DNA of 64,000 nt from Sulfitobacter sp. F26204 (GCF_026410305.1 NZ_JAPMLQ010000002.1:558001-622000), one strand, 5' to 3'; positions 7,232-15,825 are shown, counted from the first letter of the stretch. Program-made: numbers and translations. The notes: generated by a model not told the origin, from the letters alone.

Positions 7232-8158
7232 TCATGCGACCAGCCTCGCTTCCCAGCGCTTCTCACGGACACTTTCTTCAAGAAGTGAGATAATCATCGC
7301 TTGCATATGCTCCAGCGCGAATGTTTGCGCGCGCGCAGTGCTCTCGATTACGCAAAGCGTTCGGTCCAATGCCGGGCGCATGATCGGGCGGGCGTTGAGG
7401 GCGCCGGTCGCGATTTCCCCGGCAAAAATCAGCCGTGTTCCGATCGTCGCGCCTAAGCCCGCGCATAGGCTTTCGCTGATGGTGGTGATCGAATTTACCT
7501 GCAATCGGGCACTGGCCTCGATACGCTTCAAGAGGCGCGTATCGCGGGTCAGCGCCCGGGCAGACAATCCCTGTTGCAACAAGATCAGGGGAAGGCGCAG
7601 AATATCCTCAAAAGCAATTGGTTCCACGCTTTCACCAATAATTCTTGACTGGCCAACCAGTACAAGATCCTCATCCAGCACAGGTGTGATCCGAATGCCG
7701 GGACCGGGGGTGGGATTGAAGGCGACCGCAAGATCAGCCCGGCCATGATGAAGTTCGTCCAGTGCTGCGCCCGAAAGGCTTTCAGTGAGGGTCAAACGCA
7801 AGTCAGGGTATTCTTGACTGACCCGCTCGACAAGTTTGAATCCGATTGCGCGATTGGCAGAGCCGGCCATCACCAATGTCACCGATCCTGTCACCCGGTT
7901 GGTAGCGGCCTGCATATCCTGCCTGGCGTTTGTCATTGCCGTAAGAATGCCGCGCACATGGCCATAAAACCGCTCTCCTGCCGCTGTTGGCTCCATCCCG
8001 CGACGATGCCTGCGAAACAACGTGACGCCCAGTTGCGCTTCGAGGTTGTTCAAATGCAGGCTGAGGGACGAGATCGGCAAACGCAATCTTTCAGCAGCAC
8101 CAGTCATTGAGCCTTCGTCATAGATCGCTGCAAAACAGGAGAGATGCCGGTCATTCAC
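7232..8158 (-). CDS. LysR family transcriptional regulator
   Basis: A 308-residue LysR-type regulator. An N-terminal winged helix-turn-helix (residues about 3-60, with Ala-Ala-Glu-Arg-Leu-Arg-Leu-Pro-Ile-Ser-Ser-Leu-Ser and Leu-Glu-Ala-Gln-Leu-Gly-Val-Thr-Leu-Phe) is followed by a periplasmic-binding-protein-like effector domain to about residue 295. It is transcribed away from the CoA-transferase/lyase/TRAP operon, the classic layout for a LysR activator of its divergent catabolic genes, with the co-inducer likely the imported acid. It converges with the DUF1513 gene. Confidence 0.92.
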   Translation of the reverse strand: MNDRHLSCFAAIYDEGSMTGAAERLRLPISSLSLHLNNLEAQLGVTLFRRHRRGMEPTAAGERFYGHVRGILTAMTNARQDMQAATNRVTGSVTLVMAGSANRAIGFKLVERVSQEYPDLRLTLTESLSGAALDELHHGRADLAVAFNPTPGPGIRITPVLDEDLVLVGQSRIIGESVEPIAFEDILRLPLILLQQGLSARALTRDTRLLKRIEASARLQVNSITTISESLCAGLGATIGTRLIFAGEIATGALNARPIMRPALDRTLCVIESTARAQTFALEHMQAMIISLLEESVREKRWEARLVA

Positions 8159-8257
8159 AGTTTCATCTTTCTATTATTTAGAAAGTTACTGAATATTCTT
8201 TGTCATTTTCTGATAGCATTTTCCCGCTTAGTGTAAACCCACTGAAAGGGAGCATTG
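8159..8257. promoter_or_regulatory. Divergent promoter region, lysR / CoA-transferase
   Basis: The 99 bases between the divergent starts are AT-rich, unlike their surroundings. A TATT...AATA inverted pair (about 8173-8193) of the T-N11-A kind expected for LysR binding can be seen. No assigned box is certain. Confidence 0.3.
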
Positions 8258-9442
8258 ATGTCCGAACCTGAGTTTCGTCCGCTGGATGGCATTCGTGTCA
8301 TAGAACTAAGCCACATGATTATGGGACCGGCCTGTGGCATGTTCCTGGCCTTGCTTGGAGCCGAAGTCATTAAGATCGAACCACCTGGTGGCGACAAGAC
8401 GCGCTATCTTCAGGGGATGGGTCGGCCGATGCATCCACTGTTCAATCGCGGCAAGAAATCGGTTTGTCTGGACACCACGACATCTGCGGGGCAGGCGGCT
8501 TTGCACCGGTTGTTGGAGGGCGCTGATGTGCTGGTGGAGAATTTTCGCGATACATCGTTGACCAAGATGGGGCTGGATCTGGACGCATTGCGAGAGCTCT
8601 ATCCTCGTCTTATTATCAGCGGCTGCAAAGGCTTTCTAAGCGGCCCTTATCAAGATCGCACTGCCTTGGACGAAGTGGTGCAGATGATGACAGGGCTGGC
8701 CTATATGACCGGCCCGCCGGGACAGCCCCTGCGGGTGGGGTCTTCTGCGAATGACATCATGGGCGGGCTTTTCGGTGCGTACTCTGTTCTTGCTGCCTTG
8801 CTGGAACGTGGGCAGACCGGTGAGGGGCGCAGCATTCGGGTTGGACTGTTCGAAAACTGCCTTTTGCTGGTCGCACAACATATGGTTCAATTCGAGCTCG
8901 ACGGGGTGAATCCGCCACCAATGCCTGCGCGTGATTTTTCGTGGCCGGTTTACGATGTGTTCCAGACTGCCTCGGGCCAGCAAATGTTCGTTTCCGCAGT
9001 GACCGATGGTCAATGGCACACGATCACTGGCTTGCTGGGGCTGGAGCAACTGCGTGACGATCCGCGCCTTCAGGGACGTGAAGCACAGATTGCGGCACGT
9101 TCCTGGACCATTCCTATTTTTGCAGAAGCGATTGCCGCTCGCGAGATTGACACATTGGCGACAGAGTTCGAAGCGCAGGGCATTCCGTTTTCGCCCATTT
9201 CTCGCCCGGGCGATATGTTTGACGATCCGCATGTGACACGTTCTGGCGGTCTTGACACGTCACGCACCGGATCCGGCGCGGTCTTTAGGGCACCTTCCCT
9301 GCCATTCGAAGTAAGGGGAGTCTCAAACAGCCCCGCAGGCGACGTGGCGGATGTAGGGCAGCATACCAAAGCGGTTCTCAGTAGCATCGGGTTGTCGGCT
9401 GACGAGATCGCGATCTGTCAGAACACGGTGAACGCCGAATGA
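8258..9442 (+). CDS. Family III (CaiB/BaiF) CoA-transferase
   Basis: A 394-residue cytosolic CoA-transferase. The N-terminal Gly-Ile-Arg-Val-Ile-Glu-Leu-Ser and Leu-Leu-Gly-Ala-Glu-Val-Ile-Lys-Ile-Glu-Pro-Pro-Gly-Gly-Asp blocks, Val-Glu-Asn-Phe-Arg and the probable nucleophile Asp138 (in Ala-Leu-Asp-Glu-Val-Val-Gln) identify the class III family, which moves CoA between carboxylic acids. The ATG at 8258 is chosen over a TTG one codon upstream. The stop overlaps the start of an HMG-CoA-lyase-like gene (ATGA), so the enzyme probably activates the substrate that the lyase cleaves. The exact acid is not determined; 3-hydroxy-3-methylglutarate or citramalate-like acids are possible. Confidence 0.88.
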   Translation: MSEPEFRPLDGIRVIELSHMIMGPACGMFLALLGAEVIKIEPPGGDKTRYLQGMGRPMHPLFNRGKKSVCLDTTTSAGQAALHRLLEGADVLVENFRDTSLTKMGLDLDALRELYPRLIISGCKGFLSGPYQDRTALDEVVQMMTGLAYMTGPPGQPLRVGSSANDIMGGLFGAYSVLAALLERGQTGEGRSIRVGLFENCLLLVAQHMVQFELDGVNPPPMPARDFSWPVYDVFQTASGQQMFVSAVTDGQWHTITGLLGLEQLRDDPRLQGREAQIAARSWTIPIFAEAIAAREIDTLATEFEAQGIPFSPISRPGDMFDDPHVTRSGGLDTSRTGSGAVFRAPSLPFEVRGVSNSPAGDVADVGQHTKAVLSSIGLSADEIAICQNTVNAE

Positions 9443-10362
9443 GGTGCGCCACAGACATATACCCCCAAGATCGATTGGTGTTGAGAGAGGTCGGGCTGCG
9501 CGATGGGTTGCAGATGGTCGAGGTCTGGCCGGATACTGCCGCCAAAATCGACTGGCTCCAACGCGAGCATCACGCAGGGCTGCGCCATTTCGAAGTTGGA
9601 TCGTTTCTGCCCAAACACAAATTCGCACAGTTTGCGGATGTGGCGAAGGTTGCACAGACTGCGGGTGCTTTGCCGGATTGCCATACGATCGCGCTGGTAT
9701 TGAATGAACGTGGCCTGATGGATGCCTTGTCCGCAGGCGTACATGAGATTGCCCTGGTGGTTTCCGCGACCGAGGCCCATTCACAGGCCAATCAACGGCG
9801 TAGTCAGAGCGCGGCCATTGATCTGGTGCGCACGGCTGTTGGTGCCAGAGGGGGTGGCGGTCCGTTGATCTCTGTCGGAATCGCAATGGCATTCGGATGT
9901 TCGATTACGGGTTTGGTCGAACCGGCAGCGGTTCTCGCCTTGATCGAAAGTTGCTTGAAGGCAGGGGCGGATGTGATCGGTCTGGCGGATACCGTTGGAT
10001 TTGCAGGGCCCCGAGCCGTTGGCGCGTTAACCGCAAAAGCGCAGGCGTTATGCGCGACCGTGCCGCTTTGTATCCACCTGCATGACACGCGGGGCATGGG
10101 GATTGCCAATGCATCTGCCGCACTGGATGAGGGATGCCGCATTCTGGACGGATCGTTGGGCGGATTGGGGGGATGTCCCTTTGCACCGGGCGCGACGGGC
10201 AATGTGGTGATCGAAGACCTGGTATTTCTGGCGCATGCCAAGGGCTTCGAGACAGGAATCGATCTTGAAAAGCTCGTCGCTGTGCGCAGTGTATTGCAAC
10301 AGGCAATGCCGCGCGAAACCCTGCATGGTGGCGTGGCGCGTGCAGGACCGCTGCCGATGTAA
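9439..10362 (+). CDS. Hydroxymethylglutaryl-CoA lyase family protein
   Basis: A 307-residue TIM-barrel lyase. The metal/substrate motif Leu-Arg-Glu-Val-Gly-Leu-Arg-Asp-Gly-Leu-Gln lies at residues 14-24, the His-Leu-His-Asp-Thr metal ligands near 213-217, and the HMG-CoA lyase active-site signature Gly-Gly-Leu-Gly-Gly-Cys-Pro-Phe with Cys246 is intact. The family cleaves 3-hydroxy-3-methylglutaryl-CoA (or similar 3-hydroxyacyl-CoAs) to acetyl-CoA plus an oxo acid. Coupling to a CoA-transferase, and not to a leucine degradation operon, argues for a catabolic role with an imported acid. Start overlaps the upstream stop. Confidence 0.85.
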   Translation: MRCATDIYPQDRLVLREVGLRDGLQMVEVWPDTAAKIDWLQREHHAGLRHFEVGSFLPKHKFAQFADVAKVAQTAGALPDCHTIALVLNERGLMDALSAGVHEIALVVSATEAHSQANQRRSQSAAIDLVRTAVGARGGGGPLISVGIAMAFGCSITGLVEPAAVLALIESCLKAGADVIGLADTVGFAGPRAVGALTAKAQALCATVPLCIHLHDTRGMGIANASAALDEGCRILDGSLGGLGGCPFAPGATGNVVIEDLVFLAHAKGFETGIDLEKLVAVRSVLQQAMPRETLHGGVARAGPLPM

Positions 10363-10382
10363 AGTAAAATACAAAACCAAAA

Positions 10383-10397
10383 CCCGGAGCGACCGGG
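10383..10397 (+). other. mRNA hairpin between lyase and TRAP genes
   Basis: CCCGG-AGCGA-CCGGG forms a short stem-loop in the 67-base gap. No T-run follows, so it is more likely an mRNA stability or processing element than a terminator. It could allow the transporter genes to be expressed at a higher level than the enzymes. Confidence 0.35.
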
Positions 10398-10429
10398 GCA
10401 CGAATCCAAAACTCAAATGGGAGGAAACT

Positions 10430-11416
10430 ATGAAACATCTAATTTATGGCGCGGTGTTGGCCGCAGGAATGGCCGCACCAGTTGCCGCAGCAGAAGAAAT
10501 GCGGTGCAGCCACCAATTGCCTCCGGGGCATCACATTGCAAAGGTCATTGATCAGTGGGCCGCCGAGATTGAATCCCAGTCCAATGGTGAGATTGATGTA
10601 CAGGTTTTCGGTGCAAACAGCCTTGTCGGTCCGCGTGAAAACATCGTCTCGGTGGCCAAGGGCAACATTGAATGTGCCTTTTCGATCAACCCGCAATGGG
10701 GCAAGACATTGCCTCTGATGAACGTGACGCTAAAGCCCTATGCGGTCACCGACCTGGAGACGCTCGCCGCCTGGCCAAGCAGTGACGCTGCGAATTTCCT
10801 AAACGAAAAGCTGTTGGAAAAAGGGGTTCATAACGCCGTTTGGCTCTTTACGACACGAATGACCGCGATCACCTCAAACGACAAGCCGCTGATCAATCCG
10901 GCAGATTTCAAAGGCGTGAAAATTCGCGGTCTGAACCCTGTTTCGGATGCTTTTCTCGTGGCAATGGGGGCTGCCCCTTCTGCCATGTCGGGATCAAAGG
11001 TATATGAGGCACTGTCCACCGGTGTAATTGACGCGGGCATGACCGATGTGGCAGCGGCTTATTCACGGAAATATTACGAAGTACAGGACCAAGCCAATGT
11101 AATGCCGTTGTTCAGCGTGTTCTTTCACGGCTACCTCAATCCGGCCTGGTACAATGGACTGAGTGACAGCCAGAAAGCGGCCATTGACACAGCGGGTGCA
11201 AAAGCTGCGGAATGGGCGGTTGCTGCATCAGAAGAAGCATCAAGTGCTGCGCCAGATCAACTGGTCGAGAAAGGCATGGCGGTGCATATGCAAACCGCAG
11301 AGGAACAGGCTGAATGGCAAGCGATCATGGGGCCTGCTTTTGACAAATCCTTTGGCGAGGCGACAGGCGAAGACGGGGTCAAGTTGATTGAACTTGTGAA
11401 CGGTATCGCCGGGTGA
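10430..11416 (+). CDS. TRAP transporter substrate-binding protein (DctP family)
   Basis: A 328-residue periplasmic receptor. The signal peptide ends after Val-Ala-Ala-Ala (about residue 19). The mature protein has the DctP layout, including the Val-Phe-Gly-Ala-Asn-Ser-Leu-Val-Gly segment, Phe-Lys-Gly-Val-Lys-Ile-Arg-Gly with the conserved arginine expected to pair with the substrate carboxylate, and the Val-Tyr-Glu-Ala-Leu-Ser-Thr-Gly-Val-Ile-Asp-Ala motif. An ideal GGGAGGA site precedes ATG 10430; a longer frame upstream is ignored. With the two permease genes directly downstream it makes a complete TRAP system for an organic acid. Confidence 0.93.
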   Translation: MKHLIYGAVLAAGMAAPVAAAEEMRCSHQLPPGHHIAKVIDQWAAEIESQSNGEIDVQVFGANSLVGPRENIVSVAKGNIECAFSINPQWGKTLPLMNVTLKPYAVTDLETLAAWPSSDAANFLNEKLLEKGVHNAVWLFTTRMTAITSNDKPLINPADFKGVKIRGLNPVSDAFLVAMGAAPSAMSGSKVYEALSTGVIDAGMTDVAAAYSRKYYEVQDQANVMPLFSVFFHGYLNPAWYNGLSDSQKAAIDTAGAKAAEWAVAASEEASSAAPDQLVEKGMAVHMQTAEEQAEWQAIMGPAFDKSFGEATGEDGVKLIELVNGIAG

Positions 11417-11949
11417 ACGTTAATCTCGCTTCTAACAATGCCACCTCCGGGACACGCCATGTCTCGGGGGTGGAACAGGCAGTGCGCTGGGTGACCGGTG
11501 CCGGTGCGGCCATTGCGACGTTGCTGGTGCTGATCGTTTTCGCGGTGGTCAGCTATAGCGTTTTTATGCGCTATGTATTGGGAACACCTGTCACGATCAC
11601 GGATGAGCTGAACGGTTTTCTTGTGGTTGCGATGGTTTCGCTTGGTGCGGGAGAGGTGCTTTTGCGGGATGAACATTTTGGTGTCGACCTGCTGACGGGG
11701 CGTGCGCGAGGCCGCGCAGGAAAATGGATTGAAATCTGGGGCATGATTGCCGTCATCTGCGTTGCCCTGGCCATTGTCTACAGTGCCGTTCTCATGACAC
11801 GGTTTTCTTATGATTTCGGTATCTATTCAAACGGTTACTTGGGGGTCGCAATGTGGATACCGCAGGTGTTCCTGCTGATTGGAATGGTAATACTGATCCT
11901 TGCGGCAATTGTGCGCATCATCAGTTTTTTGACTGACCCTTCGACATGA
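11413..11949 (+). CDS. TRAP transporter small permease (DctQ family)
   Basis: A 178-residue membrane protein starting with GTG at 11413 inside the overlap with the receptor stop. Four hydrophobic segments are seen (about residues 35-57, 68-88, 105-130, 140-165), as in DctQ subunits. It forms the inner-membrane complex with the large permease that follows at a 4-base overlap. Confidence 0.92.
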   Translation: MNVNLASNNATSGTRHVSGVEQAVRWVTGAGAAIATLLVLIVFAVVSYSVFMRYVLGTPVTITDELNGFLVVAMVSLGAGEVLLRDEHFGVDLLTGRARGRAGKWIEIWGMIAVICVALAIVYSAVLMTRFSYDFGIYSNGYLGVAMWIPQVFLLIGMVILILAAIVRIISFLTDPST

Positions 11950-13232
11950 TGACCGTATTGATTCTGGCAGGTTTGATTGCCATCCTGTTGACAGGCGTGC
12001 CCATCTTTGCCGGCCTCGGACTGGCGTCGCTCATTCTGATGCTGCTCACCGAGGGCAACGTCAACAGCGCTGCTGATACGGTTTTTGCCAAACTCAACAA
12101 CGGGCTTTTGACAGCAATTCCGATGTTTGCATTCATGGCGCATGTCATGATCCGCGCGAAGGTTGTCGAGGATCTGTATAATGCCGCCAACGCCATGGTT
12201 GGTCATCTGCGCGGCGGGTTGGGGATTGCGACGATCCTATCCTGTACAATCTTTGCAGCCATTTCTGGCTCATCCGTGGCCACTGCCCTGACCATCGGAT
12301 CAACTGCCATACCGCAAATGGAGCGTTTCAATTACAAGCCCAGCTATTCCTATGGGGTCATCGCAGCGGGTGGTACATTGGGTATTCTAATCCCGCCATC
12401 TGGGCCGTTGATCCTATATGCAATTGTGACCGAGGCATCAATTGGTGCCTTGTTTCTTGCTGGTCTCGTGCCGGGAGTGATGATGGCGTTGATTTTTGCT
12501 GTGTGGGCCTCGGTCAGTGCGGATTTCGGCGCTACAGTCGCACGCAAACCCTGGGAGGGGATGGCGGCCGTCTGGGCGCGTGCACGACAGTCGATCTGGG
12601 CGTTACTGATGCCACCTGTCGTTTTGGGAGGGATTTATCTGGGTATTTTCACGGCGACTGAGGCCGCCTCCATCGGGTGCCTTTATGCCCTGGTGATTGC
12701 CGTCGTCGTTTATCGGAACTTTGGCCTGCGGGATCTGTGGATCACGGCGCTGGAAACGGTTCGCACCACCTCGATGTTGTTCATGATTTTGGCCGCGGCG
12801 GCGCTGTTTGGGCATGCTGTCACCATCATCCGTTTGCCGATTGAGATCGTGGAAGGGGTAGCCGCCATGGGCATGACCCCCACGTACTTCGTGCTGGCGG
12901 TGATGGCATTGATCCTGATCCTGGGCATGTTTCTGGAAACCATTTCCATCATTCTGATCACCACACCGATTGTCTTTCCGGTAATGATAACCCTGGGTAT
13001 TGATCCGATTTGGTATGGGATCCTGTTGATGATCAATCTGGAAATGGCGTTGATTACACCGCCGGTTGGCATGAATCTTTTTGTGATCAAGGGTATCGCC
13101 AAAGCGCCGCTTTCCCAAGTCATTAGAGGCTCCGCACCCTATGCCGCATTGATGCTGATCGGTCTTTTGATTGTCTTTGTGTTTCCACCGATTGCAACAT
13201 GGCTGCCAGAATATGCAGGTTTTGGTCGCTAA
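11946..13232 (+). CDS. TRAP transporter large permease (DctM family)
   Basis: A 428-residue DctM-type permease with about 12 transmembrane helices, family motifs such as Gly-Val-Pro-Ile-Phe-Ala-Gly-Leu-Gly at the start, Ser-Gly-Ser-Ser-Val-Ala-Thr-Ala, Gly-Ile-Leu-Ile-Pro-Pro-Ser-Gly-Pro and Thr-Pro-Pro-Val-Gly-Met-Asn-Leu-Phe. It is the sodium-driven translocating subunit. ATG 11946 overlaps the DctQ stop. A strong hairpin follows the gene. Confidence 0.95.
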   Translation: MMTVLILAGLIAILLTGVPIFAGLGLASLILMLLTEGNVNSAADTVFAKLNNGLLTAIPMFAFMAHVMIRAKVVEDLYNAANAMVGHLRGGLGIATILSCTIFAAISGSSVATALTIGSTAIPQMERFNYKPSYSYGVIAAGGTLGILIPPSGPLILYAIVTEASIGALFLAGLVPGVMMALIFAVWASVSADFGATVARKPWEGMAAVWARARQSIWALLMPPVVLGGIYLGIFTATEAASIGCLYALVIAVVVYRNFGLRDLWITALETVRTTSMLFMILAAAALFGHAVTIIRLPIEIVEGVAAMGMTPTYFVLAVMALILILGMFLETISIILITTPIVFPVMITLGIDPIWYGILLMINLEMALITPPVGMNLFVIKGIAKAPLSQVIRGSAPYAALMLIGLLIVFVFPPIATWLPEYAGFGR

Positions 13233-13276
13233 GGGCGTGCCGCGCGAAACCGGTTAAGCGGCATCCTGAACGTGAA

Positions 13277-13300
13277 CGAGGGCACCCAAGAGTGCCCTCG
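13277..13300 (+). terminator. Hairpin after the TRAP operon
   Basis: CGAGGGCAC and GTGCCCTCG form a perfect 9-bp stem with a 6-base loop, followed by an AT-rich but not T-run tail. It lies between convergent genes and probably ends the TRAP operon. Confidence 0.7.
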
Positions 13301-13342
13301 CATTATTATCTGCATAACTGGTGAGCTATGCGGAAGTAAACC

Positions 13343-13759
13343 TTAGCGTGTTCCGTCAAGACCTGCGGCAGCTTCGCTGACCAGGGTATCCAGATTTCGC
13401 TCACACTGAAGGTTGAACGCTTCGAGAGCGCTCTCGCTCATGGACGTTTCAGTGGTGTCATCTTCGTTACCGTCGGCCTTGGCACCGGATGTGGTGTTAC
13501 CTTCGGTTGCTTCGGCAGCAGTGGTTGTGCCTTCGGAATCTTCGGTTGCCTTTGGCTCGCCGTCGCCACCTTCGCTGTTCATGCCATCATCTACGCTGGC
13601 AATGGCCATTGTTGCGACCTTCATCTGATCTTCAGGGCTCAGATCCTGGTATTGAGCGCAGGTCATCGTCGTCATGTCGAGATGTGCGGCCGCAAACGCT
13701 GGGGCGGATGCTGTGCTCAAAAGGGCGACTGCTGCGGCGGTTTTAAATAGGTTGGTCAT
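13343..13759 (-). CDS. HdeA/HdeB-like secreted protein with acidic insert
   Basis: A 138-residue precursor with a signal peptide (cut after Ala-Phe-Ala, about 23). The mature start Met-Thr-Cys34-Ala-Gln-Tyr-Gln-Asp-Leu and the late Gln-Cys119-Glu-Arg match the two-cysteine layout of HdeA-like acid-stress proteins. Between them is a low-complexity Gly/Glu/Thr/Asp insert (about residues 57-108) that is absent from classical HdeA. Role as a periplasmic chaperone is inferred. A GGAAC-N17-GGTT site upstream fits control by the general stress sigma factor encoded 2 kb away. Confidence 0.6.
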   Translation of the reverse strand: MTNLFKTAAAVALLSTASAPAFAAAHLDMTTMTCAQYQDLSPEDQMKVATMAIASVDDGMNSEGGDGEPKATEDSEGTTTAAEATEGNTTSGAKADGNEDDTTETSMSESALEAFNLQCERNLDTLVSEAAAGLDGTR

Positions 13760-13803
13760 TTATTGCTCCATTCATATTTGAGGTTTGGACCTCTCAGGTA
13801 AAC

Positions 13804-13829
13804 AACCCAGCGCGCTGCAGATTGGTTCC
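13804..13829 (-). promoter_or_regulatory. Candidate EcfG promoter before the HdeA-like gene
   Basis: On the minus strand GGAAC (13829-13825) is separated by 17 bases from GGTT (13807-13804), close to the EcfG consensus GGAAC-N16/17-CGTT. It lies about 45 bases before the ATG. The remaining 240 bases up to the next gene at 14072 hold nothing else I can support. Confidence 0.55.
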
Positions 13830-14071
13830 ACACTTTCTGCAACGATGTGGTTTTCTTTTTTTCCGATTCTGGACCAAGGCTGATTGGGCGAACGGATGCA
13901 GGCGGCTGAACCCACCATTGATTTGCATCATCCACACCGACAAGAAAACCAACTGGCGTCAGATATTGCGCTTTGATCAACGCATAGCCGCAGGGACGCT
14001 AAACCCGATAAACAGCATCAGCTATGTCATAAACTTAAGCTGACTGGGCACTGCCGCGCTAATCGGTCTGT

Positions 14072-14419
14072 ATGACATTTAATCCTGAACCATCTTCTCG
14101 ACTGTTTATTGTGATCCAACCGGATCCGGTTGTCGGCATGGACCTCGTTGAAATGCTGGAACTGGCATTTCCTCAAAGCACTGTGGTACTTTTTGAGCAT
14201 CTTGAAAAAGCTTCGGTCTGTATCGAAGCCTCGCAAGCTTCGGCCTGCATCTTGATCGATAGCAGCCTTGTTTCGGATGTAACCTCGGCCGATTTCGAAA
14301 GATACGCTGCGGCTGGCGCAAGGATGGTGGTGATCGGTGTCGGCAATGGCGTGAGTTTCGCTGCCGATGTCGTCAACAAACCATTTACAACGGAAATGAT
14401 ATTGAACGCTTTGATCTGA
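14072..14419 (+). CDS. Degenerate response-regulator receiver-like protein
   Basis: A 115-residue single-domain protein with a CheY-like pattern: hydrophobic strand then Gln-Pro-Asp18-Pro in place of the usual acidic pair, Val-Gly-Met-Asp-Leu-Val-Glu-Met-Leu helix as in PhyR/FixJ-type receivers, Ile-Leu-Ile-Asp63 at the phosphoacceptor position, and Asn-Lys103-Pro-Phe for the conserved lysine. One acidic residue of the first pocket is missing, so phosphorylation may be weak or lost. No output domain. Its place beside phyR/nepR/ecfG suggests a modulator of stress signalling. No clear ribosome binding site is seen before the ATG. Confidence 0.65.
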   Translation: MTFNPEPSSRLFIVIQPDPVVGMDLVEMLELAFPQSTVVLFEHLEKASVCIEASQASACILIDSSLVSDVTSADFERYAAAGARMVVIGVGNGVSFAADVVNKPFTTEMILNALI

Positions 14420-14617
14420 ACGAACGGCCTGTCCGAATGCTTGCCAGTACTTTTATATAAAAGGGACATGCGCTGCATGCCTTCATCGCGGCCTTGAAAA
14501 GTTGACCTGATCGAAGCGTAACTTTTGCGCAGATCAACTGAAATGGGTTTTCAAATTCTCACCCGGTCACTCTTGCTGCTATCCGGTTCGATCCTTTCGG
14601 ATTCTGATAAAACCTTT

Positions 14618-14643
14618 GGAACCAGACCCTGTTCTTTGGTGTT
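14618..14643 (+). promoter_or_regulatory. Candidate EcfG promoter before the DUF1328 gene
   Basis: GGAAC at 14618-14622, 17-base spacer, TGTT at 14640-14643. It lies about 55 bases before the ATG at 14699 and resembles the other stress-type promoters in this region, with one mismatch in the -10 element. Confidence 0.5.
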
Positions 14644-14698
14644 GGTAGGTAAGCGGGCAGGGAAGTCATTGTCCACAAAATCAGTCAGGAGTATCATT

Positions 14699-14860
14699 AT
14701 GCTGTATTATACAGTTATCTTCTTAATAGTGGCAGTCATCGCAGCAATCTTTGGCTTTGGCGGCATAGCGTCTGCTTCGGCGGGGATCGCCCAAATTCTG
14801 TTCTTTGTCTTTCTAGTATTGTTTTTAGGCACCTTGGTGCTGCGTGTTCTGCGCAATTAG
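14699..14860 (+). CDS. DUF1328 small membrane protein
   Basis: A 53-residue protein with two hydrophobic helices and the DUF1328 core [11 protein letters not shown], then Ala-Gly-Ile-Ala-Gln-Ile-Leu-Phe-Phe. The start is set by a CAGGAG site 8 bases before ATG 14699; a longer upstream frame is ignored. Such proteins (YtjA-like) are membrane peptides linked to stress responses. The candidate EcfG promoter upstream agrees with that. Confidence 0.85.
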   Translation: MLYYTVIFLIVAVIAAIFGFGGIASASAGIAQILFFVFLVLFLGTLVLRVLRN

Positions 14861-14989
14861 TCAGCTGGACAGGGTGAACCGGTCGGCGAGGTTTGCGTCG
14901 AATTCGGTTGCATCACCGATCAGTCCCTGTGCTGCAAAACCCCCGACCTGCATGGTCGCCCAAGCGACCAATGCAACGTCGGTGACCGA

Positions 14990-15799
14990 TCAGGACTTGA
15001 GCGTATCGGTCGAGGCGAAAAACATCGCCTGACTCACCGCCGATTGAACCTGGGCCTCTTGAAACGGTTTGGAGATGAGGAAAGCAGGTTCAGGACGGTC
15101 CCCCGTAAGGAGCCGTTCGGGAAATGCCGTGATAAAGATCACCGGTACATCCATCATCTCCAAAAGATCGTTTACTGCATCGATACCAGAAGAATTATCT
15201 GCCAATTGGATGTCTGCCAATATCAAGTCAGCGTTTAGTTCAGCGCCAAGTGCAAGCGCCTCCTTGTGCGTGCGTGCAATCCCGGTGACCTGATGGCCCA
15301 AGGCGCTTACAATCTCTGACAGATCGGCCGCAATGATTGGTTCATCCTCGATGATCATGATCCGGCCTTTAAAGCTGTCTGCCAGCTCCTTGTTTGCGAC
15401 AGCAATCAGCGCACGGACATCTTCAACATCCGTTTGCATGATTTCAGCAATGTTGGTCAGACTGAATTCCTCGACTGTGCGCAGCAACAGCGCCTCACGG
15501 GAATTGGCGGTCAGGTTGGCAAGCAGGCCATGGGCGCGGCTTCGCAAATCTGTCTCCGGATCTGCAAACCGTTGCCCTGATGTCGACCAGACGGCATGAA
15601 AACACTTGAAAAGGTTCACCTTGACCGAAAATTCGTTCTCGAAAGGTGAGCGGTCCTTGAGAATGGTTTCAAGAGTTGCAACCGTATAGTTGTCGCCGCG
15701 AGATTGCGATCCTGTCAGAGCGCGGGTGTATCGCCGTAAATATGGAAGCTCTGCTGCAATGAGGTCTGAGAAGCTCGTCTCGTCCTGGGTACTATTCAT
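14990..15799 (-). CDS. phyR: General stress response regulator PhyR
   Basis: A 269-residue protein with the unusual PhyR layout: an N-terminal sigma-like domain (about 1-140; Leu-Arg-Arg-Tyr-Thr-Arg-Ala-Leu-Thr-Gly-Ser and a region-4-like helix pair) and a C-terminal receiver (Ile-Ile-Glu-Asp-Glu-Pro-Ile-Ile-Ala-Ala-Asp-Leu, Leu-Ala-Asp-Ile-Gln-Leu-Ala-Asp, Lys-Pro-Phe). When phosphorylated it binds NepR and frees EcfG. The start is ATG 15799; the longer frame upstream runs through the divergent promoter. It is divergent from nepR-ecfG and preceded by an exact EcfG-type promoter, implying positive feedback. Confidence 0.95.
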   Translation of the reverse strand: MNSTQDETSFSDLIAAELPYLRRYTRALTGSQSRGDNYTVATLETILKDRSPFENEFSVKVNLFKCFHAVWSTSGQRFADPETDLRSRAHGLLANLTANSREALLLRTVEEFSLTNIAEIMQTDVEDVRALIAVANKELADSFKGRIMIIEDEPIIAADLSEIVSALGHQVTGIARTHKEALALGAELNADLILADIQLADNSSGIDAVNDLLEMMDVPVIFITAFPERLLTGDRPEPAFLISKPFQEAQVQSAVSQAMFFASTDTLKS

Positions 15800-15825
15800 T
15801 TTTGACCTTTTGTTCCATTGTTGTT

